From assembly GCA_001642005.1 (NCBI GenBank), contig LWCA01000635.1:1-21594 (forward strand): a stretch of 21,594 bases of DNA, written 5' to 3'. Below the pieces are notes generated by a model. It saw only the letters and a list, made by a program, of their open reading frames with translations, did no database searches and was not told the DNA's origin. Of the stretch, positions 12,001 through 19,153 are shown in pieces; within the stretch, counting starts at the first letter, position 1, and every line of letters starts with the position of its first letter. The position numbers were made by a program, and so were the translations under genes. The stretch comes from Intoshia linei (Eukaryota; Orthonectida; Rhopaluridae).

Positions 12001-15000
12001 AAATTTGAAAAATTTTGTTATTGGTAACAACTTTTAGGTCACAAGTTGTGAAGTTTTGATCATGAACACATAATCAAAAAAAAATTTTTTCACAACGAAT
12101 GAAGTGTCGCACGCAATTTAAATTTCCTATATAAAACACACCTGATTTTCATTAATTTTTTAATATTCCTTATTTACATTGTTAAAATGAAATAAAACAT
12201 TAATTATTGTAATTTTTTGCTCATTGGTACTAAGTATATCTGCTGCTACTTGTATCCATGGTATTTTAATATAAAGTCATATTGATAGTATATATTAAAG
12301 TGTTGTGTATTATGTATTATGTATTATTTCATATTTTTACAAATTTTGTCATTGGCAACAACTTTGGATAACAGGTTCTAAAGTTTTTCACAGTAATACT
12401 TAAAACCAGAAACAAAATTATTTTTTAACAAATAATCAAGTTGCTCAGGGTGTTTTTAACTTATTTACCCTAATAAAAATACCATGCGGCACTTCATTTA
12501 ACGTTCAAATTACTTTTTTGATCGGTATTAAGTATTCTTGTCAAAAACTTTATAACTTGTAACCTGAAGCTATTGCAGTTTTTTTATTTTTAAAAATGAG
12601 AAAAACCCAATATTAACCATTTAATGTTTATGTTCCATTAACGGAACACTAGATTTAATACAATATAATGACTAAGTTATATCATTTTTCATTATTATAA
12701 AGATTAAATTTGATAAATTAAAATCTCCGCTTCTTATGGAATTGACATATTTTTATTTTCATAATTAATTATATATACAATTAACGGTTGAATACAACTG
12801 AAAAAACATATTAAATAATATTAAAGTTAATTTAGTAATAATAATAATAAATTTATGTATTTTACAAAAAATATTTGTTTTATATTATGTTACCAATGTT
12901 CCATTAATGGAACACCTATAATTAGCGCTTATTAATTGACTTAAAAAAATTATTCGAATTGAATTATTGCTATTAACAAAGTTTATCATGTATGAAATGT
13001 AAATATAATTCAAAATAGTAACGTATCTGGGTGCGGACAGTAAACGGTAAAGTTAATCACAAATATTTATATTTTGGTTTTTTTTGATATGTTAAAAGAC
13101 GTTTAAAAATCAAAATAATTAAGATACAGCGTAATTTAAAAATTTTAAATGTATAGTGGGAGCAGACTAATTAATTTGATAGCACGGTTAACCTTATTTA
13201 CAAAGAAATTCCAGTGGTTTAGTGAATAAAGTTCAGATTTGATTCGTATCGAAAATTTTTGTATGAGATTATAAAAATGATCTGCGACACTTCAAAACGA
13301 ATTTTTATTGAAAATGTTTTTCGACATGGTGATTTCTATACCAAATTAAACCTAATTTTACCTAAAGTTTTACATAGTTTGATTTAGTGAAATATCCTAG
13401 TATACATATTAAAATGTAATTTTTGGAGGCACATTTAAATATGTATTGGAGAACAGCATTTTTGAATGTAAAATATGTATACATTATTCGGAATGATTTA
13501 TTCCTTTTAGATTAAATATACTACATCTGGAAAAGTTCGATTCCAACTAGAATTTCCAGCTACTATTAAAGTAGATGATAGGTTCACATTAACCTCCTCA
13601 AAAAAGGGATTCAAGAGGTATCATACAGAGCATATTAAAGAATTAGCTGTGAAATTGGCTGACATTGAAGTCAAAAAAGATGTTGCATTGAGTGAATCTA
13701 TGCAGGTGGCATTTGCTCAATTTTATTCAGAGTAATTTTTTACATTTTTAAATTTATTATTTATCATTGAATTTAGTATATCTATTTGGAGCCGAGTCGT
13801 AGAGAGTATTTCTATTTTCGACGTTTTGTTGAGTTTTGCTTTAATCAGTATGAACGATAAGTTTTCGAAACCACATTTGGAAATGTGCCGTAAAGATAAA
13901 AACCATCAGTGTTGTATTCATATCGAAGAGGGATATCATCCCTATTTAGTTGATAGCCCTGAATTTATACCTAATGACACTTTTTTGAATGTTACTGTAA
14001 TATTTTATTGACAATTCATTTTATGAATGCTATTTAGATTAATGATAAGTTTCACGGCAACTTTTTAATGATAACAGGACCAAACATGGGAGGTAAATTT
14101 TTATATTTCTTTTTTATAAATTATAATTTATGTATTGTTACTTATATACTTAATATAATATTTAATTTAGGAAAATCGACTCTGATGAGACAAGTTGGTT
14201 TGATGGGTTTATTTATCAAATTTTTTAATACAAAAATTTTTAGTGATAATGGCTCAATTGGTAGAATAGGTTGAAATGTTTTTAATTATAAAAAATTTAG
14301 GGGTGTTATGTTCCTGCCGCAGTTTACAAAGCATGCCCAGTAGACAGGGTTTTTACACGTTTAGGAGCTAGTGATCGTATTTTATCCGGTAATTATCGGG
14401 TCCAATGTATAAATAATAATTTATGTTAGGAGAAAGCACATTTTTTGTAGAACTTAGTGAAACAGGGTGTATGTTGGATCATGCGACAAATCAATCATTA
14501 GTATTGTTGGATGAACTTGGTTTTTGTTTAATGTTTTTTGTTATTTATGATTAGGCCGTGGAACTTCAACGTATGATGGAGTTTCTATAGCTTATGCTGT
14601 TGTGAACCAAATTAATACTATTAAATGCCGCACACTTTTTTCTACTCATTATCATTCGCTTATTGACGACTTTAAGGACAATCAAAATATGGATCAAGCT
14701 CACATGGTAAAATCTATATTTTGATTGGAAAATAAATGTAAATTGTACCAATGTATATCTGATCCCCATAATTTATCTGGTTTCAATTTGTAATTTATAC
14801 CTGGAATATGGTCAGCTACGTAAAATGGATATTTCCATTCTTGTTTACCCGTAGGAAGGATGGATGTTGTTGTATTTTTTTAGAGTTCTCAGATTATGTT
14901 ACATTTATATTTTATCTTAAACTACATGTAAATGTTTTTCCTAGTCTTACCTAAAAAATGATGCAGATGATGTTAAAGAAATAACATTTTTATATAAATT

Positions 15001-15307
15001 GGCTCAAGGTCCATGCGATTTAAGTTACGGATTTAATTCAGCTGCTATGGCAGGAATACCACTCGAGGTAATTTATATTTTTTTATTTGTATCTAGTTAT
15101 TTAGATTATCAATGTTGCTAAAAGTAAAGCTTGTGAATTTCAAGAAGAAAGATATATATTGGAAGCTACAAGGTTTTTTTAAGATTTTATTTTACAATAT
15201 TCATTTTGTAAATTTAATTTAGGTTGCTGCTTTCTACTCAAAATTTTAAAGATAATATAAATTTAAATCAAATAATATCTATTATTGATAAATTGTGTAT
15301 AAATTAA
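3036..15307 (+). CDS. MSH6: DNA mismatch repair protein MSH6 (MutS homologue), 31 exons
   Basis: MSH6 pairs with MSH2 as MutS-alpha, which recognises base mismatches and small loops in nuclear DNA. Exons read by GT–AG splicing with phase kept throughout: 3036–3153, 3244–3263, 3323–3430, 3521–3603, 3670–3760, 3880–4014, 4053–4071, 4135–4248, 4550–4686, 4834–4896, 5134–5205, 5251–5464, 6954–7014, 7074–7182, 7778–7886, 8319–8481, 8517–8594, 8631–8726, 9796–9932, 10007–10107, 13511–13731, 13777–13996, 14038–14092, 14171–14206, 14244–14260, 14301–14388, 14430–14519, 14555–14706, 14945–15067, 15105–15172, 15223–15307. They sum to 3183 nt, 1060 residues plus TAA. Order: basic/acidic tail (KKRKR…ESDSE), mismatch-binding domain with the Phe-X-Glu motif (GKFYEL, F164/E166), connector, lever/clamp (PKPG, FQLEFP), ATPase with Walker A (GPNMGGKST, 837–845), Walker B (LLDELGRG, D916/E917) and H-loop STHYH (H950). 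Human MSH6 has about 1360 residues; the missing part is N-terminal. Stop TGA at 3027 lies in frame before ATG 3036; an additional 5' exon remains possible. Several introns are enlarged by transposons. Confidence 0.93.
4417..4517. repeat. Short imperfect inverted repeat in MSH6 intron 8
   Basis: The left end (TTTATACCATTTCTCTATTT then CGCCAA) is roughly matched by the reverse complement of the right end (TTGGCGAATTAGAGAGAG then AATAGTTTATA). Related sequence (TATTCTCTCTATAACTCGCCA) sits at about 5501–5521 in intron 12. This looks like a small MITE family with one compact copy and one partial copy. Confidence 0.45.
5677..6147. mobile_element. Degenerate hAT-type MITE in MSH6 intron 12
   Basis: The left terminus CGGTGGTTCCAAAA pairs with the reverse complement of the right terminus, CAGTGGTTACAAAA, at 12 of 14 positions. 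The 8 bases outside each end are TATTAGGG and TACTAGGA, an imperfect 8-bp target duplication (6/8) as expected for hAT insertion. The 471-bp interior has no transposase. Decay of both termini and duplication suggests an old insertion. Confidence 0.6.
6376..6590. mobile_element. Probable short hAT-type MITE in MSH6 intron 12
   Basis: The left end begins CAGGGGTTATCAC and is followed by GCGGCGAACCGG. The right end reads CCGCGGACCAGAATTT and ends in AACGCTG. CAG…CTG termini with GGTCCGCGGACC-like subterminal DNA are common in hAT elements. GATAAT occurs immediately outside both ends, and TGGATAAT is found on both sides if the boundary is moved by one base. Both halves carry an internal AAACCGGTAA/GAACCGGTAA word. 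Terminal matching is weak, so the family call is tentative. Confidence 0.45.
8988..9648. mobile_element. 661-bp MITE with ~147-bp terminal inverted repeats in MSH6 intron 18
   Basis: Bases 8988–9134 are repeated in reverse complement at 9499–9648. By eye there are three substitutions (all A/G or T/C) and one 4-base indel across about 147 positions. The element is bounded by TA on both sides (8986–8987 and 9649–9650), and the tip reads GGGTGTCACATCAAAT on the right arm and GAGTATCACATCAAAT on the left. TA duplication fits a Tc1/mariner-type mobiliser, but no transposase is encoded, so this is inference. The middle ~364 bp is AT-rich and non-coding. The near-identity of the arms indicates a recent insertion or recent gene conversion. 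It makes up most of intron 18 and is removed on splicing. Confidence 0.8.
10312..11985. mobile_element. Non-autonomous hAT transposon, 1674 bp, in MSH6 intron 20
   Basis: Both ends carry the same 15-bp inverted terminal repeat CAGTGGTTCTTAACC. The flanking 8 bases are identical (CATTAGGG at 10304–10311 and at 11986–11993), a perfect hAT-length target duplication. A GCACCCCC word lies just inside both ends. No transposase reading frame is visible; short open frames inside match nothing. The interior holds an array of ACTGAC/GTCAGT motifs, listed separately, and several AGGCCCCT/AGGCCCTC words around 10498–10687. Intact ends and duplication suggest a fairly recent copy mobilised by transposase supplied in trans. 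Confidence 0.9.
11012..11477. repeat. Phased ACTGAC / GTCAGT motif array inside the hAT element
   Basis: GTCAGT or one-base variants start at 11012, 11035, 11055, 11075 and 11112. The reverse complement ACTGAC or ACTGAT starts at 11148, 11323, 11365, 11387, 11409, 11431, 11452 and 11472. Within each group the spacing is about 20–23 bp, two turns of the DNA helix. The motif is followed by AAAA-rich or TATTT-rich DNA in each unit. The two groups face opposite ways around a ~170-bp spacer. It could be a degenerate 22-bp minisatellite, or a set of protein-binding sites lying on one helical face. Function is unknown. Confidence 0.7.
11991..12608. repeat. Composite direct/inverted repeat next to the hAT element
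   Basis: Three related blocks are visible. Block A (about 11991–12108) contains TTGGTAACAACTTTTAGGTC and GAATGAAGTGTCGCACGC. Block B (about 12330–12450) repeats A in the same direction (CATTGGCAACAACTTTGGAT). Block C (about 12479–12608) is A in reverse complement (AATGAAGTGCCGCAT, GGTTACAAGTTATAAAG). The outer ends begin GGGTGTTTC and, read inward from the right, GGGTTTTTC. A and C therefore look like terminal inverted arms of an older element. AGGGTGTTTTTAAC at 12449 marks a possible internal junction. No coding capacity. Confidence 0.55.
12631..12914. repeat. Pair of 18-bp TTAA-centred palindromes flanking ~250 bp
   Basis: TGTTCCATTAATGGAACA at 12897–12914 is a perfect 18-bp palindrome. 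The same sequence with one change (TTAACGG for TTAATGG) lies at 12631–12648. Both are centred on or next to TTAA and separated by AT-rich non-coding DNA. The arrangement resembles adjoining ends of elements that use TTAA as target (piggyBac-like), but no such transposase is present in the window. Confidence 0.55.
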
Positions 15308-15773
15308 AATTAATGTTACTAAACGTTATTTTTAATTACATTATAAATTTACACAAATTTTTAAAAAAGTGCTTTTAAGTATATTAGAGTAATTGTATAA
15401 AACGCACGTGTGTAAATTCTTAATCATTTTTTCGTCTCAGTGTGTAGTTTCCCATGATTCACAGGTTTCGATAGCATTCTATTTAACCATAAAATTCAGT
15501 GAAAAGAAAATTCTAGGATACATGTCCATTATGATGTTCAAATCTCATTGTTTGTTGGAACGAAAATGCTTCAAATTTATCCTTTGTCTACTTTTTATTT
15601 AGTAATTAAGAATTCGAAAGATGGACAATTATTATTAAAAATGAAAAAAAAATTTTAGTTTTTTAAAATTATAAATTTGGCGTGCCACGCTTTCAAACTT
15701 TTTCATTATCTTAAATTATAAAAAAATGTAATTAACAACGAATTTACAATTAAACACTTAAAAATATAAAGTT
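15308..15773. other. Convergent intergenic spacer between MSH6 and the SHP2-like gene
   Basis: This 466-bp stretch lies between the stop codon of MSH6 (+) and the stop of the phosphatase gene (-), so it must hold both 3' UTRs. No gene is seen. The short open frame at 15393–15602 (+) has no family features. Confidence 0.6.
15594..15599 (-). promoter_or_regulatory. Candidate poly(A) signal of the SHP2-like gene
   Basis: TTTATT on the given strand reads AATAAA on the minus strand, about 175 bases beyond the proposed stop. The hexamer is frequent by chance in this AT-rich DNA, so support is weak. Confidence 0.3.
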
Positions 15774-18010
15774 TTAATAAAAGAAATTCAACAATAAATT
15801 TAAATTTTTGGTGGTAACAGTGACATATTGCTATAAAAATATAAATGAATAATAAATAACAACATACAGTGTATTCTGATAATGCTTAATAACTGTATAT
15901 ATAAATTTGTACTGACTATCTGTTTGAACTAGACCACGTCTAAATTTTCTAATATCTTTAACAATATTGAATATGTCTATAATACTGTTTGGAACTAAAC
16001 TAACTAATGATATATACAATAAAGACTACCTGAACTATTCAAAATTTTTAAAATTACATCACATGCTATGAATGTACCCGTTCTACCTATACCTGCACTA
16101 ATCTTGGCTATAGTTAATTAAAAAAATAATAACCTGCAATGAACCAATACAATCGACTCGTCTTTGTGATACAATTCGTTAGCAAAGCTCAAAAAATTTA
16201 AAAACGATTCAGGATCAACTGGTACTCCATGATCTGGCCAAGATGTGTACTGTAATTGAGTAACAACAAATGAAGATGCCTTGATCATAAAATGATTTAT
16301 TTCTATAAAATTAATATTAGTTACCTTTGGCAAGCTGACATCTATTTTGATACGACGAACGGTTGAGTGATCAAAGGCAGCACAACTAATTGTTTCAATT
16401 GCCATCTTTCCGTAATCTGTAGTTTGGTAAACCATTTGCTTCCCTACATCTGGCCAATATCTATAGCATTTTATCTAAAATAAACATTTAATAAATCATA
16501 ATAAAAATTAAATTATAATTTAAAAATTAATAATAATATAATTGATAATTATCTAGCATAAAATAGTATTCATTAAAATAACGCGTAGAGATTCAACTTC
16601 TTGAGTAATCATGAGGATAAGTTTACATTCCTGTTCAAATATCATGGACCAAAAATTTACCACAGTTGCTCTCAAGCAACCCTGTGAAGCAATGTAATTT
16701 TTAAACAATATATTTCGTTCTTTCAGTTTATTTAGATTCTACAATAAACGTTAAAATTAACTAAAACAAATAATAATCCTACATTTCAATTTTTAACAAT
16801 AGAAATAATTACATTAATATTTATATAATTTGCATTAATGTAATCTGATGCAATGGTTTGATTAAGGTTGTTTTTAATTTCATTATTGTGCACAATAACA
16901 CGACTGTGGTCATCTACATTTTAAATTATATTAAAAATACGTTTTAAGAAAATGTGAATTGACAATCAACTTTTCCTTTATTTACATAATACAATAAATA
17001 AAATGTAATAATAAAAGATTACATGGTAAAATATTTCTATATCGATTTTTGGTTTTATTTTCTGCATTCGTACCAGCAGCAAAACCAAATTGGGTATTAA
17101 CAAAGGTATCCTTTTCGAGTACCTATAAACTACAATATATGGATCAAAATTAAAAACCTTGTATTCATTTTGAAAACCGCTAACATTTTGTTCATTAACA
17201 TTTTCTAACCAAGTGTAATATTCTGAAATTTTATTTACATGAAAGGAGGTGAATAAAACTGGCTAAAATATCTTTAAAAAATAAAGAATTATTTTACGTT
17301 ATATAAATGTAACTTTAAGTTATTATAATGTAATAAAGGGTTTTTTTGGTAGTGGACAATCAATTGATCAATATCATCGAAATCGTAATCATTGGGGTCC
17401 AATTTATATTTACCATTCTAAGAAATAAAATACAAATATTATCAAAACAATTTACCTCCATCACTATGGCAACATGGTTAACTTTACCTTCATTAGAATA
17501 TGAAATTATTAATTCGCCAGGATTATCTTTGCATGTTCTTAATAAATATGCACCCGTCATACCATATTCTAAGATTAAATTTTCGCTCTGAAGTTTAGGT
17601 AATACGCCATGATAATACCTAAATTTCAACAATATACTGAAATATAATAATGTGTGAATACCGAATGTTTGGCATTTTCGAGTACATTGGTGTTCCTAAT
17701 TGTAAGGTTCTACCATCAGTTGTTTGTAAGTATTTTTGTTCAAGTAGGTTCATGACATGGTCGTAGACACTTAAATTTTTTACGTTTTGATTACTTTGTA
17801 GATCCAAATTTTTGCATTTAAAATGAGTTATTTTGGAACCCACTCTAAAAAGTTGGAAAAAACCAAGTGTTATAAAACCTTAACGACAAAGTGTAGGCAC
17901 CGACAACAGAGCTACTATTTCTTAATATAAAAGATCCGTTAAAGCCGTCTGTAAGAAGTAGTAATTCTGCCTCTTTAGAAGAGATTTGATGGTAAATTCG
18001 TGCAATATCA
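15774..18010 (-). CDS. SHP2/corkscrew-like protein tyrosine phosphatase, non-receptor type (5' exon not found)
   Basis: A cytosolic phosphotyrosine phosphatase with two SH2 domains and a PTP domain, the architecture of SHP2 (PTPN11) and Drosophila corkscrew, which relay receptor tyrosine kinase signals. Minus-strand exons in coding order: 18010–17879, 17844–17662, 17618–17456, 17417–17298, 17262–17158, 17122–17023, 16913–16813, 16738–16583, 16474–16325, 16279–16134, 16097–16030, 15994–15864, and possibly 15830–15774. Phases agree at every junction. The N-SH2 has GSFILRNSS, with the phosphotyrosine-binding Arg, and TLSLRVGSKITHF. The C-SH2 has YYHG, GAYLLRTCKDNPGEL and VHYQKNP. The PTP domain has KNRYRNILPYDHSRV, NYIASQGCL, WPD loop SWPDHGVP, catalytic HCSAGIGRTG and Q-loop GLVQTDSQY. 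About 537 residues are encoded, against 593 in human SHP2; the tail with regulatory tyrosines is absent. If the last intron is not spliced, translation ends at TAG 15831–15833. Exon 1 needs to end in phase 2 and was not identified. Confidence 0.9.
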
Positions 18011-18656
18011 CTAAATTAATATTGTCATATTAATTTTTTAATATATGCAGGTTAACTACTGACGATTTGGCTGATCATTTGTATTAATTTTTTTTAATCA
18101 AACAGATTTCAGGTTTCCTGTCAAAAATTTAAGTTTTTCAATTTCAAGAATAGGCATTGTTTGAAGCCAGAGCCGAACCTACCCAGCTCGAAGTCATCCG
18201 AAAATAAAAAATATGCCCCTAAAAAATTTGTTTCGAAAACGACGCGTTGTGTCATATTGCTCCTAGTCACCTCTCTAGGCCGTCGACTTTTAACATTGAC
18301 ATTTTAAATTTAACACACCAAATAGTTGATATATATAATTAACTAATATAATTAATACAAAGATATAATTTTTCTAATGATTAACTTGGAAAAAGGAGGC
18401 CCCATTTTGTAAAAAATTTATCGTATGTATAAAATTCATGTTATTTATGATAGTTTTAAGGATTTTACTCTTTTAAATTTATTTTTAAAATGATACAGTC
18501 ATTCTCTCTAATAAATTAAAAAAATTCTTTACAGAAATGTTAATATAAATGTACAAATGTATAATAAAATTAAGTGTGAACAATTTATTTGAAATTTAAT
18601 GTAATGTGAAATGACCGGTCCATTAAGAAACAAGTTTAGGAACATCTCCTGTAAAG
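18011..18656. other. 5' flank or first intron of the SHP2-like gene, no gene recognised
   Basis: DNA upstream of the first recognised phosphatase exon. The only notable stretch is about 18168–18410, where AGCCAGAGCCGAACCTACCC and TATGCCCCTAAAAAATTTG on one side and GGAGGCCCCATTTTGTAAA on the other resemble fragments elsewhere in the window (GCCCCATTTTGTAA also at about 6128). This suggests an old dispersed repeat. No start exon with the required phase is convincing. Confidence 0.4.
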
Positions 18657-19153
18657 CAGCGGTTCTCAACCTTTTTCAGGCTATGGCCCAAAAAAGTTTT
18701 TTCATATTATGATCTTTCACCAATTTTGATTTGAACACCAAAAAATTTATCAGAGGCTCCCACAAACCTACAAGTCTTTCAAGACTATTGCCTTTTGACA
18801 GCCATCTGACTTCAGTATGTAGCACCAGAGTTTTAAAATTCTCATTTTCACAAAATTGTGCGAATACTCTGTTATTGAGTAAGTTTGCTTTAACAAAATT
18901 TATAGCAACATTTAAAGGCTTCTTCCATATCCCCTCCAACATTCTTTTCAGCCAAATGTTGCCGGTGAATAATGCAGTGGGTATGAGATATGTGAGGAGC
19001 AACTGTTTTCATTCTTGATACAATTCCTTTTACTCTATAGCTACTACAAATTCATTATGCATTTATAGATTTTGTTTTGGTTAGCAATTTTATAGCTTAA
19101 TACACCAAACTTTTTTTAATGTTGAAAAAAATGGCCCACGTTGAGAACCCCTG
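18657..19153. mobile_element. Internally deleted hAT transposon, 497 bp
   Basis: The left end CAGCGGTTCTCAACC and the reverse complement of the right end, CAGGGGTTCTCAACG, match at 13 of 15 positions. Both flanks are CTGTAAAG (18649–18656 and 19154–19161), a perfect 8-bp target duplication. The interior retains part of a hAT transposase on the minus strand. At about a fifth of the size of a full element, this is a deletion derivative. Confidence 0.9.
18676..19056 (-). pseudogene. hAT transposase fragment (ZBED5/FAM200-like), frameshifted
   Basis: On the minus strand, one frame encodes KTVAPHISHTHCIIHRQHLA, the typical RNase-H-fold region of ZBED5/FAM200/SCAND3-type hAT transposases. The next frame encodes VKANLLNNRVFAQFCENE and LHTEVRWLSKGNSLERL, the following conserved block. 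The switch lies near 18911–18918, where a run of three T has one base more than the frame needs. An in-frame TGA precedes the fragment near 19060, and the downstream frame ends at a TGA inside the terminal repeat (18676–18678). The N-terminal BED finger, most of the catalytic core and the dimerisation region are missing, so it cannot be active. Confidence 0.85.

Noticed and set aside
14566-14769. Minus-strand open frame over MSH6 exon 28
   Set aside because: It lies antisense to the conserved ATPase exon and has no family features of its own.
17346-17591. Plus-strand open frame
   Set aside because: It is the antisense shadow of the C-SH2 exons of the phosphatase.
18731-19018. Plus-strand open frame in the small hAT element
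   Set aside because: It is antisense to the recognisable hAT transposase fragment.
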